DNA from: Mesorhizobium sp. AR10
GTDB lineage: Bacteria; Pseudomonadota; Alphaproteobacteria; Rhizobiales; Rhizobiaceae
NCBI RefSeq assembly: GCF_024746795.1
Contig: NZ_CP080524.1
Coordinates: 5,124,001-5,188,000 of the forward strand
DNA length: 64,000 nucleotides
Direction of reading: 5' to 3'
Shown: in pieces, positions 1 to 8,032 of the stretch
How the letters are laid out: every line of letters starts with the position of its first letter
How positions within the stretch are numbered: the stretch's first letter is position 1
Notes under the pieces: generated by a model
What the model saw: the letters and a program-made list of their open reading frames with translations, nothing else
Told to the model about the DNA's origin: nothing
Database searches by the model: none
Translations under genes and position numbers: made by a program

Positions 1-144
1 GGCATAGATGCGGTGGGCGATGGGCGAATGCAGTAGGATCCGCTTCATGTTGGTCATCCGGCCGCGAAGCCGCAGTTCCTCGTCATGCGCGGCGCGGATC
101 TCGGGCGAGGCCGTGTCGTAGTCGATGAGGGAAATGCGCGCCAT
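1..144 (-). CDS. Carboxymuconolactone decarboxylase / AhpD-like protein, N-terminal part
   Basis: Only the first 48 codons are in the window; the gene runs off the left edge. The protein begins MARISLIDYDTASPEIRAAH and continues through a basic helical stretch ending in HSPIAHRIYA. This opening is typical of carboxymuconolactone decarboxylase/peroxidase-related proteins, whose CxxC redox centre would lie further downstream and cannot be checked. The neighbouring OsmC gene is on the same strand, so the two could form a small peroxide or electrophile defence unit. The family call rests on the N-terminus alone. Confidence 0.55.
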   Translation of the reverse strand, partial: MARISLIDYDTASPEIRAAHDEELRLRGRMTNMKRILLHSPIAHRIYA

Positions 145-196
145 GGATGGCCTCGAGCGATGCGTGTGTGGAGGGCGATGGGTTCGCGGGATGCAG

Positions 197-631
197 TCAG
201 CCACCAAGCGTGGTGTGAAGCTCCGGCGACGTGCGCAGCGTGTTGCTGACCGTGCAGATGGTTTCGGCGTCCCTTGCGATGCGCTCCTTCGTCGCCTCGT
301 CGAGATCGCCCTGGACGTCGAGCGTGATCGTGAAGCGGCCGATGCGGGAGATCTCGCCCTCGGCCTTTTCGCCTGATACCTCGGCGCGCACCTCGCCGAG
401 GCTGGCGGCAACGCCCAGGCGCGAGGCGGCGATGCGCGCACTCAGCACCATGCAAGCGGCCACCGAGGCATAGAGCAGGTCGAGCGGATTGAAGCCCGGC
501 GCGCTGACCCCGGTGACGACATCGACGCTGCCGCCGGTCGGCGTGGTGACGACAGGCAAGCCGCCCGGCTGCAACACGGCCAGCGCGCCGGTGGTTCGGG
601 TCCTGACCTTGAGCTCACTCATCGCAACCAT
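197..631 (-). CDS. OsmC/Ohr family redox protein
   Basis: Cytoplasmic 144-residue protein of the OsmC superfamily, whose members reduce organic or hydrogen peroxides with a pair of cysteines. The two expected cysteines are visible: Cys60 in the helix segment YASVAACMVL and Cys126 in ETICTVSNTL, with the usual spacing of about 65 residues. The motif GFNPLDLL before the first cysteine is also typical. Length fits the family (about 140). An alternative start is Met4. The upstream neighbour on the same strand resembles another cysteine-based peroxidase family, which fits a role in peroxide detoxification. The exact substrate cannot be told from sequence. Confidence 0.85.
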   Translation of the reverse strand: MVAMSELKVRTRTTGALAVLQPGGLPVVTTPTGGSVDVVTGVSAPGFNPLDLLYASVAACMVLSARIAASRLGVAASLGEVRAEVSGEKAEGEISRIGRFTITLDVQGDLDEATKERIARDAETICTVSNTLRTSPELHTTLGG

Positions 632-768
632 CCATTCAATCGGTCGGGCACGGCGCGATTGCCCTGACGGCGCGCCCTGCCCTGGTTGCGGTTATATGGT
701 ACATTCGAGGCCGACGCCGCAACTCGACGCCGCATTGTCGCGTTGCTAGGCGGCTTCGAGGTTCAGCA

Positions 769-1431
769 ATGAAGCGCAGTCTCGCTTTCGGTGTGATTGC
801 CGGCGTTGGCCTGCTGGGTGGCGCGGCGCTTTTGATTGTCGGTCAGTCCGCTGTCTCGCCAGACGCAATCCAGTCGTCGGTTACCCGTGCCCCTGCATTG
901 ATCGACAGCGCCTGGAAGCTGCCGGTGGCCGCGACGTTCAATGCCGACCTTGCATGGCAATCGAACGGATCACGCTGCGGTCCGGCAAGTCTCGCAAACA
1001 CCTTCCGCTCGATCGGCGAAGAGGAGACGACCGAAGCCGAAGTCCTCGAGGGAACCGGAAAATGCTGGACCGGATATTGCATCATCGGGCTGACGCCGGA
1101 CGAGCTTGCCGACGTCGCTCAAGCGAAAACCGGGCGCAAGGTCTCCGTGCTTCGCAATCTGAGCGCCGACGAGTTCCGCGAGCACATGAAGCGCGCCAAC
1201 GATCCCGGCCGCCGCTACATCATCAACTTTACCCGTGAGACAATTTTCGGCGCCGGCGGTGGCCACTTTTCTCCGGTCGGAGGATATCTGGAGGCCGAGG
1301 ACATGGTCTTCGTCCTCGATGTCAACGAGCGCTACAAGCCTTGGCTGGTCGAGCGTGAACGCCTGTTCTCGGCGATGGACACAGTGGATAGCGACGGCGA
1401 CAAAAAGCGCGGCTTGCTGCTGATCGAGTGA
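769..1431 (+). CDS. Phytochelatin synthase-like cysteine protease, membrane-anchored or exported
   Basis: 220 residues. An N-terminal hydrophobic segment (about residues 5-26) suggests a signal anchor, so the domain is probably periplasmic. The rest matches the phytochelatin synthase (PF05023) papain-like fold, with a Cys-His-Asp triad visible as Cys70 in SRCGPASLAN, His166 in GGGHFSPVGGY and Asp184 in FVLDVNERYKPW. Bacterial homologues of this half-size type usually hydrolyse glutathione to gamma-Glu-Cys and Gly rather than making phytochelatins. The gene stands alone between OsmC (opposite strand) and a keto-acid cleavage enzyme. The activity and the periplasmic location are inferences. Confidence 0.82.
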   Translation: MKRSLAFGVIAGVGLLGGAALLIVGQSAVSPDAIQSSVTRAPALIDSAWKLPVAATFNADLAWQSNGSRCGPASLANTFRSIGEEETTEAEVLEGTGKCWTGYCIIGLTPDELADVAQAKTGRKVSVLRNLSADEFREHMKRANDPGRRYIINFTRETIFGAGGGHFSPVGGYLEAEDMVFVLDVNERYKPWLVERERLFSAMDTVDSDGDKKRGLLLIE

Positions 1432-1665
1432 CTACGAGCGCCATTGCACCCTCAAGCCAAACCTGGTTGTGCGCGCCGCCGCCGCGGCTTGGCGCATAGA
1501 AGTGCCTTCCCGCTGGGAAGGTCGTGGCCGAACAAGGCGATAGCGGCGCGTCCTGCCACGATGATTCAGCCCGGCTGCCCATTTGTCAGGATGTTTGCCG
1601 GCACCGATTCCGGTTCTCGGGGTGATGCGCTAGACTGGCTGCAACCGCAACCGGGCTGCCCTCCC

Positions 1666-2391
1666 ATGATTGTCCAGGCCTGCCTCAATGGCGCGCGCGG
1701 CGCCGACTTCCATTCTCATTTGCCGCTCGATGCCGACGCCATGGCGCGCGATGGCGCGGCCTGTATCGCCGTCGGCGCAGCCGAATTGCATGTCCACGCG
1801 CGCGGGCTCGACGGGCGGGAAAGCCTGGCGCCAGCGGCAATGGACCGGACGGTGCTGGCGCTGCGCCGCGCCTGCCCGGGAACGCTGATCGGCGTCTCCA
1901 CCGGCGCCTGGATCGAGAATGACGACCAGCGCACGCTGGTGGCCATCGCCGGCTGGCGCGAATTGCCTGACTATGCCTCGGTCAATCTCAGCGAGCCGGC
2001 GGCGCCACTGGTGATGGAGAGCCTGCGCCAGCGTGGCATCGGCGTCGAAGCCGGGCTTGCGTCGATCGCCGACGCCGAGAGGCTGGCCGGCCTCGACCAT
2101 GGCGGGCGCGTGCTGCGCATCCTGATCGAGATCTCCGAGCAGGATCTGGACGAGGCTTTCGGAGTCTCGGACGGCATCGAAGCGGTGCTGGAGCGCGCCG
2201 GCATCCGCCGCGCCATCCTGCTGCATGGCGCCGACGCCACGGTCTGGCCGTTCGTCGAGCGGGCGGCCGCGCGGAAGTGGTCGACGCGCGTTGGGCTGGA
2301 AGATGGCAAGGAGCTGCCCGATGGAACGATTGCATCAGGCAATGCGGCGCTGACGGCGGCGGCGGTGGCAATTTTTCGGGCTGGCCGGTAG
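1666..2391 (+). CDS. Beta-keto acid cleavage enzyme (BKACE, DUF849 family)
   Basis: 242 residues from the ATG at 1666. The open frame extends further upstream, but the translation there is low quality and the homologous start MIVQACLNGARGADFHSH fits the family. BKACE enzymes use a divalent metal to condense a beta-keto acid with acetyl-CoA; the founding member is 3-keto-5-aminohexanoate cleavage enzyme of lysine fermentation. The metal-binding H-x-H is visible as His42 and His44 in ELHVHARG, and Glu128 in GIGVEAGL matches the third ligand region. It is somewhat shorter than typical members (270-310). The nearby Lrp regulator, saccharopine dehydrogenase-like enzyme and amino acid transporter suggest amino acid catabolism, but a repeat block lies between. 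Confidence 0.78.
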   Translation: MIVQACLNGARGADFHSHLPLDADAMARDGAACIAVGAAELHVHARGLDGRESLAPAAMDRTVLALRRACPGTLIGVSTGAWIENDDQRTLVAIAGWRELPDYASVNLSEPAAPLVMESLRQRGIGVEAGLASIADAERLAGLDHGGRVLRILIEISEQDLDEAFGVSDGIEAVLERAGIRRAILLHGADATVWPFVERAAARKWSTRVGLEDGKELPDGTIASGNAALTAAAVAIFRAGR

Positions 2392-2419
2392 GCACGACGA
2401 AGCGTTGATGACGGCCAAT

Positions 2420-2461
2420 CTCCCCCTTTGCGGGGAGATGTCCGGCAGGACAGAGGGGGTC
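2420..2461. repeat. Short GC-rich intergenic palindromic repeat unit
   Basis: The stretch CTCCCCCTTTGCGGGGAGAT followed by GTCCGGCAGGACAGAGGGGGT is built from nested small inverted repeats. The same core (CTCCCC...GGGGAGATG...GGCAGG...AGAGGGGG) recurs at about 2546-2600 and twice at 39349-39506. It lies just after the stop of the BKACE gene and is non-coding. It belongs to the kind of dispersed palindromes common between rhizobial genes. Confidence 0.7.
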
Positions 2462-2545
2462 CCTCCGGCCTGTCAAGCAATCGCAGCCATGCCCTTCGGC
2501 TGGGTTCCCTTTGGACAAACTGGGCCTTGAAAGTTGGCGATCCTC

Positions 2546-2805
2546 CCCCTCTGCCCTGCCGGGCATCTCCCCCGCAAGGGCAGGGCTATCGCATATGGCG
2601 CTCCCCACTCCGTCTCGGCTTCGCCGAGCCACCTCTCCCCCACATTCGTGGGGGACGAGGAAATGCCACTCGCCGAGGTCGCTTCCTTGAAAGGCTTGGG
2701 TTTCCTCTCCCCGATGGACATGGGGGAGAGGTGGCCGCGCAGCGGCCGGAGTGGGGGCTGGGCGACGCCATATGCGATTGCCCTGCCCGCAAGGGGGGAG
2801 ATCGG
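2546..2805. repeat. Large imperfect inverted repeat between BKACE and Lrp genes
   Basis: Two arms of about 100-115 bp face each other. The left arm contains ATCTCCCCCGCAAGGGCAGG, then TATCGCATATGGCG, CTCCCCACTCCG and CCACCTCTCCCCCA. The right arm read backwards contains the same blocks in the same order (ATCTCCCCCCTTGCGGGCAGGG, ATCGCATATGGCG, CCCCCACTCCGG, CCACCTCTCCCCCA). The centre is roughly 2655-2700. With the small unit at 2420 this fills most of the 577-bp gap between genes, and no gene is seen in it. Transcripts could fold into a long hairpin. Confidence 0.75.
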
Positions 2806-2969
2806 CGGCTTCGCCGAAGCGCTTGATCCTGTCGCGCCTGTAGGCAGGGGGAAGCCGGCACAATCCCCAGAGCGACACCCTCTTGCTGTTAGTAAAAATT
2901 TCTCATAAGGTATTTTCATATCAGAAAGAAAATTCCATAAATTATTCTCTTTTATGAAAGTCTGCGCTC

Positions 2970-3476
2970 TTGCGGGAACATCTCGATCAGACCGACCGGC
3001 GACTGGTCAAACTGCTGTCGCAGGACGCCCAGCCCGGCATCAACCGGATCGCCGAGACGATGGCGGTCTCTGTGCCGACGGTGCGCACGCGGCTGCGCAA
3101 TCTGCTTGACCGCAACCTGCTCAAGATCGTCGGGCTGCTGAACCTGACCGAGCGCCCCGAACTGATCTCGGCCATCGTCGGCATCAATGCACAAGGGCGC
3201 GGCCGCGCCAGGGAATTGGCGCAGCGCATTTCGGAACTGCCGTTCGTCAACTCGGCCTCGGTGGTCACCGGGCGCTTCGACATCATCGTCGACGTGACCG
3301 TTGCCGGCGATGTCGCCGATCTCTACCGCATCACCAGCGAGCTCATCCCCGGTGCCGGCATTCCGGGCGAAGTGGTGCGCAGCGAAACCTTCGTCGTCAT
3401 GGCCTCCTGCAACAAATGGGTCAGCCTGCCGGAAGGCTGCTGGTCGGAAGACGTTGCGCGCAAGGAGCCGGCATGA
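2970..3476 (+). CDS. Lrp/AsnC family transcriptional regulator
   Basis: 168 residues using a TTG start (protein begins MREHLDQTDRRLVKLLSQDA). An N-terminal AsnC-type helix-turn-helix (about residues 5-55, with GINRIAETMAVSVPTVRTRL) is followed by the RAM/ligand-binding domain (about 65-145). Lrp family proteins form octamers or dimers that sense amino acids. The stop overlaps the start of the next gene (ATGA), so it is co-translated with the saccharopine dehydrogenase-like enzyme and probably controls the amino acid unit that follows. The upstream 70 bp are unusually AT-rich, which fits a promoter/operator. The start codon is not certain. Confidence 0.9.
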   Translation: MREHLDQTDRRLVKLLSQDAQPGINRIAETMAVSVPTVRTRLRNLLDRNLLKIVGLLNLTERPELISAIVGINAQGRGRARELAQRISELPFVNSASVVTGRFDIIVDVTVAGDVADLYRITSELIPGAGIPGEVVRSETFVVMASCNKWVSLPEGCWSEDVARKEPA

Positions 3477-4636
3477 AGATCGCGGTTCTCGGCGGCCTCG
3501 GCCTGCAAGGCCGGGCGGCCATCGCCGATCTCGTCGCCAGTTCCGGTGTCGAGGAAGTCGTGTGCGTCGATACCGCTTCTGACGGCCCTGCCCGGCTTGG
3601 CGGCCTGACCGACCTTGGCCGCGTGCGTTTCGTCATGCCCGAAGGCGAAATCGGCGCGTCTCTGGCCAATGTGCTGGCGGATGTCGACGCCGTCATCGAC
3701 TTGTTGCCGCAGCCGCTGATGCGCGAGGCGGTGCAGGCGGCGATTGCGACGCGTACGCCGCTGGTCACCACCAATTACGCCAGGGCTATCGCCGATCTGG
3801 CGCGGGCGGCGGAAAAAGCCGGCGTTTCGATCATGACCGAATGCGGGCTCGACCCCGGCATCGACCTTGTGCTCTACGCGCGCGCCGCAAGGCAGTTCGA
3901 CTCGATCACCTCGATCGATTCCTATTGCGGCGGCATCCCCGAGCCGAAGGCGATGGCCAAGCCACTGTGCTACAAGGTGAGCTGGAACTTCGACATGGTT
4001 CTGGTCAGCCAGAACCGTGACAGCGTGATGATCGAGGGCGGCGAGCGGGTTGCCGTTCCGGCCGGCCGGCAGCACGACAACCGCTTCATCCACGAGATCG
4101 AGGTCGCGGGCCTGGGCCGGCTGGAAGCCTTCCCCAATGGCGACGCGCTGCACTATGTCGAGATGCTGGAAGCCGCCAAGGGCCTGCAGCGCTCGGGCCG
4201 CTATACGCTGCGCTGGCCGGGATGGTCGGCATTCTGGGCGCCGCTGAAGGAACTCGGCTTCCTTTCCGAGGACAAGGTGCCGGGCACCAGCGCCAGCCCA
4301 CGCGAATTTCTCGGCCGGCTGCTCGGCCCGCAATTGCAGTATGGCGCCGACGAGAAGGACCTTTGCGTAATGCGCAATGTCTTTTCCGGCAGCGAAGGCG
4401 GCCGCCGCAAGACGGTGACGTCCGACCTGATCATCGAACGCGACCTCGCCTCCGGCCTGTTCGGCATGAGCCTCGGCGTCGGCTACCCCGCAAGCATCGT
4501 GGCGCAGATGCTGGCGCGGTGCGAGATCACCACGCCCGGCCTGCTCAACCCGCTGCTGCACGTACCCGAAGGCCGTTTCTTCGACGAACTGGCCCGGCGC
4601 GGCATCCTGGTGACCGAGACGGTCGACTGGGACTGA
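3473..4636 (+). CDS. Saccharopine dehydrogenase family NAD(P)-binding oxidoreductase
   Basis: 387 residues. It opens with a Rossmann nucleotide-binding motif (MKIAVLGGLGLQG, residues 1-13) and then VDAVIDLLPQPLMREAV and MTECGLDPGIDLVLYARAA, which are typical of the saccharopine dehydrogenase / lysine-6-dehydrogenase superfamily. It would be a cytoplasmic NAD(P)-dependent dehydrogenase acting on an amino acid or secondary amine. The start overlaps the Lrp stop by four bases, and a transporter operon follows 98 bp downstream. The substrate is unknown; lysine or a related diamino acid is a reasonable guess given the BKACE gene upstream. Confidence 0.85.
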   Translation: MKIAVLGGLGLQGRAAIADLVASSGVEEVVCVDTASDGPARLGGLTDLGRVRFVMPEGEIGASLANVLADVDAVIDLLPQPLMREAVQAAIATRTPLVTTNYARAIADLARAAEKAGVSIMTECGLDPGIDLVLYARAARQFDSITSIDSYCGGIPEPKAMAKPLCYKVSWNFDMVLVSQNRDSVMIEGGERVAVPAGRQHDNRFIHEIEVAGLGRLEAFPNGDALHYVEMLEAAKGLQRSGRYTLRWPGWSAFWAPLKELGFLSEDKVPGTSASPREFLGRLLGPQLQYGADEKDLCVMRNVFSGSEGGRRKTVTSDLIIERDLASGLFGMSLGVGYPASIVAQMLARCEITTPGLLNPLLHVPEGRFFDELARRGILVTETVDWD

Positions 4637-4734
4637 AGGATTTTCGAACGGTGGTCGCCGCCGGCAACGGCGCTGCCGCTCAAAAAGCACCCCGAAGGGT
4701 GAAAATAACAAACGACAACAAGGAGGAATGCCCA

Positions 4735-5523
4735 ATGAAGATTGCCAAGCTTTTCATCGCCGGACTTGCGCTTGCCGGCCTCACCACTGCCGCCAATGCC
4801 GGAACGCTCGACGACATCACCAAGCGCGGCGAGTTGCGCGTTGCGGTGCAGACGCAAGGACCCCCCTTCTCGCTGGTCGGTGCCGCCGGCGAACGCACCG
4901 GCAGTTCGGTCGAACTCGCCGAACTGATGGCCAAGGAGATGGGCGTCAAGATCACCTTCCTCGACTTCGACTGGGACGGTCTGATCCCGGCGCTGCTCTC
5001 GGGCAAGGCCGATCTGCTGGTCGCCGACATGACACCGACGCTGGCGCGCGGCATGAAGGTCGCCTTCACCAAGCCCTACATGTTCACCGGCAGCACCGTT
5101 TTCACCAAGGCCGACAGCAAGTTCAAGACCACCGAGGACTGCAAGGCCAAGGGCACCAAGATCGCCGTGCTGCTCGGCGCCACCGGCGAGAAGGAAGCCA
5201 AGACCGCCTTCCCCGATGCCGACATCAAAAGCTACAAGGGCGGCGGCCCGCTGCTGCTCGACGCCGTCAACAACGGCCAGGCCGATTGCGGCGTCAATGA
5301 CGTCTCGGCGGTGAAGGGTCAGTCGACCGCCTATCCGGCCGGCAGCTTCACCATCATGCCGGATCTGCTGTCGAAGGAGCCGCTTGCCTTCGCCACACGT
5401 TATGACGAGCCGGATCTGCTGGTCTGGATGAACCTGTTCCTCGATCAGGTCAGCGTCGACGGACGTCTGCAGAAGAACCTCGACTACTGGGTCAATTCCG
5501 ACGCCTGGAAGAAAGATCACTGA
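4735..5523 (+). CDS. Amino acid ABC transporter, periplasmic substrate-binding protein
   Basis: 262 residues with a clear Sec signal peptide (MKIAKLFIAGLALAGLTTAANA, cleavage after residue 22). The mature part starts with GTLDDITKRGELRVAVQTQG, the standard opening of bacterial extracellular solute-binding protein family 3, which binds polar amino acids. The start is fixed by a strong ribosome binding site (AAGGAGG at 4721-4727); an earlier ATG at 4728 is out of frame. Two permeases and an ATPase follow in order. The ligand is not evident. Confidence 0.92.
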   Translation: MKIAKLFIAGLALAGLTTAANAGTLDDITKRGELRVAVQTQGPPFSLVGAAGERTGSSVELAELMAKEMGVKITFLDFDWDGLIPALLSGKADLLVADMTPTLARGMKVAFTKPYMFTGSTVFTKADSKFKTTEDCKAKGTKIAVLLGATGEKEAKTAFPDADIKSYKGGGPLLLDAVNNGQADCGVNDVSAVKGQSTAYPAGSFTIMPDLLSKEPLAFATRYDEPDLLVWMNLFLDQVSVDGRLQKNLDYWVNSDAWKKDH

Positions 5524-5634
5524 GGAATTAGCGAATAGGGAGTAGCGAATAGGGAATGGTGAATGGCCGTTCCGGCAACGATTTGCTGCTCCCAAGTTCT
5601 CCACTCCCCTACTCGCTATTCGCAATTCCCGTGC
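5522..5634. repeat. Inverted repeat between binding-protein and permease genes
   Basis: A left arm GGAATTAGCGAATAGGGAGT (about 5523-5560, with an internal repeat of GCGAATAGGGA) is mirrored by CTACTCGCTATTCGCAATTC (about 5608-5634). The stem separates the highly expressed binding-protein gene from its permeases, so it could protect the upstream mRNA 3' end and lower permease expression, a common arrangement in binding-protein operons. It is non-coding; an in-frame extension of the permease through it is probably not translated. Confidence 0.65.
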
Positions 5635-5654
5635 TCCGGGGACTTCACCCAACG

Positions 5655-6332
5655 ATGCTCGAAAATTTCAGCTTCCGAACCATCGTCGAATATCTGCCGC
5701 TCTTTGGGCAGGGCCTCGTCACGACCGTGTGGCTGTCGGCGCTGTCCTTTGCCGGCGCGCTGGCCGTCGGCATCCTGCTTGCCGCCATGAATCTGCAGCG
5801 CGGCTGGCTGTTTCGCGTCCCGGCCAAGGCCTATATCGACGCGGTGCGCGCTACGCCGTTGCTGGCGCAGCTCTATTTCCTCTATTTCGGCCTGCCCCGC
5901 CTCGGCTTCGTGCTGCCGGAGCTCGTCGTCGGCATCCTCGCGCTCTCTCTGAACAGCGGCGCCTATGTCGCCGAGATCATCCGCGCCGGCATCCTGTCGA
6001 TCCCGCGCGGCCAGGTGGAAGCCGGCGTCGCCTCGGGGATGACCTACGTCCAGCGCATGCGCCTCGTCATCCTGCCGCAGGCGTTCAAGGTGACGATCCC
6101 GCCGCTGCTCGGCCAGGCGATCGTGCTGGTCAAGGATTCGGCGTTGCTGTCGCTGATCTCGGTTTCCGAACTGACGCGCGCCGGCCAGTTGCTCGCCTCC
6201 GACCGCTTCATGCCGGCCGAAGGCTTCATCACCATCGCCGCCTTCTACCTGCTGCTCTACTACTGTCTCAAGGGATTGGTGGCGGTGTCCGGTCGCTGGC
6301 TCGGCTTGCAGCCGGCAAGGAGCAGCACATGA
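5655..6332 (+). CDS. Amino acid ABC transporter permease
   Basis: 225 residues from the ATG at 5655 (MLENFSFRTIVEYLPLFGQG). Polar amino acid permease of the His/Glu/Gln/Arg class, with an N-terminal transmembrane helix and the EAA loop in GQVEAGVASGMTYVQRMRLV followed by ILPQAFKVTIPPLLGQ. About five transmembrane segments are visible. The open frame continues upstream through the inverted repeat, but that part looks non-coding. It overlaps the second permease by four bases (ATGA). Confidence 0.92.
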   Translation: MLENFSFRTIVEYLPLFGQGLVTTVWLSALSFAGALAVGILLAAMNLQRGWLFRVPAKAYIDAVRATPLLAQLYFLYFGLPRLGFVLPELVVGILALSLNSGAYVAEIIRAGILSIPRGQVEAGVASGMTYVQRMRLVILPQAFKVTIPPLLGQAIVLVKDSALLSLISVSELTRAGQLLASDRFMPAEGFITIAAFYLLLYYCLKGLVAVSGRWLGLQPARSST

Positions 6333-7003
6333 TCTGGCAGCAGCTGCAAAGCCTCGCCGGTAGCTATCCCCTCGCCTTGCGCGGCCTCGGCATGACCGTG
6401 ATGCTGTCGGCGATCAGCCTGGTGCTGGGCACGCTGCTCGGCTTTGGCCTCGGCATCCTCAGAACCGGCGGCAACCGCCTGATCAGCACCGTGATCGGCG
6501 CCTGGGTCGACCTGATCCGCGGCACGCCATTCCTGGTGCAGATCTTCCTGATCTTCTTCATCCTGCCGGAATTCGGCATCGAGCTTGACGCCTTCACCGC
6601 CGGCATCATCGCGCTGACCAACCTGGCCGCCTGCTTCATCTGCGAGATCGTCGCCGCCGGCATCGCCTCGGTGCCGACCGGCCAGGTCGAGGCAGCTCTG
6701 GCGTCCGGCCTGTCGCGCTGGCAGCGCATGCGCCAGGTGGTGCTGCCGCAAGCGATGCGCATCGTGCTGCCGCCGCTGGTCGGGCAATATGTGCTGTTGA
6801 TCAAGGATTCCTCCGTCGTCTCGGCCATCGGGCTGACCGACCTCACCCGGGTCGGCTGGCTGGTGGTGCAGCGTGTGCCGAACGGGTTGCTGGTCTTTTT
6901 CCTCGTCGGCCTCGGCTATTTCATCGTCTGCTATCCCCTGATCATGCTGGCCCGCCGGCTCGAGCGCCGCATGGGTGCGGCGCATGGCGAGGTGCAGTTG
7001 TGA
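6329..7003 (+). CDS. Amino acid ABC transporter permease
   Basis: 224 residues, start in an ATGA overlap with the preceding permease. Same family: EAA loop [20 protein letters not shown] then [20 protein letters not shown]. It would form the membrane heterodimer with the upstream permease. The stop overlaps the GTG start of the ATPase gene (GTGA), so the last three genes are translationally coupled. Confidence 0.92.
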   Translation: MIWQQLQSLAGSYPLALRGLGMTVMLSAISLVLGTLLGFGLGILRTGGNRLISTVIGAWVDLIRGTPFLVQIFLIFFILPEFGIELDAFTAGIIALTNLAACFICEIVAAGIASVPTGQVEAALASGLSRWQRMRQVVLPQAMRIVLPPLVGQYVLLIKDSSVVSAIGLTDLTRVGWLVVQRVPNGLLVFFLVGLGYFIVCYPLIMLARRLERRMGAAHGEVQL

Positions 7004-7788
7004 CGTCGAACTCCAAAGGGCCTACAGCTATGACCAAACCAAGCCTGGCCAAAACTGGCATGATCGACTTTCACGGCGTCAACAAGTGGTTCGGCGCGCT
7101 CAATGTCTTGAAGGACATCACGCTGAGCGTCGAGCCGCGCGAAGTGGTGGTCGTCTGCGGTCCGAGCGGCTCGGGCAAGAGCACCCTGATCCGCTGCATC
7201 AACGGGCTGGAGACGATCCGCGACGGCGATCTGGTGGTCGACGGCCAGCGCCTCGGCGACCCCGCCACCAACATGACGCGGCTGCGTACCGAGATCGGCT
7301 TCGTCTTCCAGTCGTTCAACCTCTATCCGCACAAGACGGCACTGGAGAACGTGACGCTGGCGCCGATACATGTCCGCAAGATCGCGCGCACTGAAGCCGA
7401 GCAGGCCGGGCGCGAACTGCTCGCCAAGGTCGGCCTCGCCGACAAGGTGAATGCCTATCCGTCACAGCTGTCGGGCGGCCAGCAGCAGCGCGTGGCGATC
7501 GCGCGCTGCCTCGGCATGCGGCCCAAGATCATGCTGTTCGACGAGCCGACTTCGGCGCTCGATCCCGAGATGATCTCGGAAGTGCTCGACGTCATGGTCG
7601 CGGTTGCCGAGGAAGGCATGACCATGATGGTGGTGACGCACGAGATGGGCTTTGCCCGCAAGGTGGCGCAGCGCGTGGTTTTCATGGATGCCGGCGCCAT
7701 CGTCGAAAGCGGCACGCCGGAGGAGTTTTTCTCCGACCCGAAGACCGACCGCAGCCGCGCCTTCCTCAGCAAGATCCTGCGGCACTAG
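7000..7788 (+). CDS. Amino acid ABC transporter ATP-binding protein (GlnQ-like)
   Basis: 262 residues from a GTG overlapping the permease stop; an ATG ten codons in (7030) is an alternative. All ABC ATPase motifs are present: Walker [11 protein letters not shown]-loop [13 protein letters not shown], signature LSGGQQQR, Walker [13 protein letters not shown] and the switch histidine in MMVVTHEMG. It powers the polar amino acid importer encoded just upstream. Its last 250 bp plus about 20 bp of flank are repeated at 9505-9749, and a more decayed copy of about 90 bp lies at 24355-24446. Confidence 0.95.
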   Translation: MTSNSKGPTAMTKPSLAKTGMIDFHGVNKWFGALNVLKDITLSVEPREVVVVCGPSGSGKSTLIRCINGLETIRDGDLVVDGQRLGDPATNMTRLRTEIGFVFQSFNLYPHKTALENVTLAPIHVRKIARTEAEQAGRELLAKVGLADKVNAYPSQLSGGQQQRVAIARCLGMRPKIMLFDEPTSALDPEMISEVLDVMVAVAEEGMTMMVVTHEMGFARKVAQRVVFMDAGAIVESGTPEEFFSDPKTDRSRAFLSKILRH

Positions 7789-7810
7789 GACCCAGACCCA
7801 AACAGCTGGC
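7552..7810 (+). repeat. Direct repeat copy 1: 3' end of the ATPase gene
   Basis: From TCGGCGCTCGATCCCGAGAT through the stop codon and into the downstream sequence (GGACCCAGACCCAAACAG). Copy 2 at 9505-9749 is almost identical, except that it lacks 15 bases in frame (the VAVAE region) and has scattered substitutions. The two copies bracket the haloperoxidase-like gene. This copy is the functional end of the transporter ATPase. Confidence 0.85.
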
Positions 7811-8032
7811 TGCTGCGGGTGGCCGAGACGGGTGGGAAACGGATTCGAATCCGGCCGTCCGAAAGGCCGCTGCTCGCTAGGCACCACCAACGCTGCCCCA
7901 TCCGCATATTTGATCCTTTTGCGCGGCGGTTTCCGGCGCTATAATCATCGATCGCTAAAATTAGGACGGAGCAGCTGTAAAGGCAGAAAAGCGTCCGTCT
8001 TTGGGCCGGGGACCAACCCATGGAGGCCAGAC

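Noticed and set aside
3323..4735. 470-codon minus-strand frame opposite the saccharopine dehydrogenase-like gene
   Set aside because: Antisense shadow; the plus-strand gene has Rossmann motif and coupled start.
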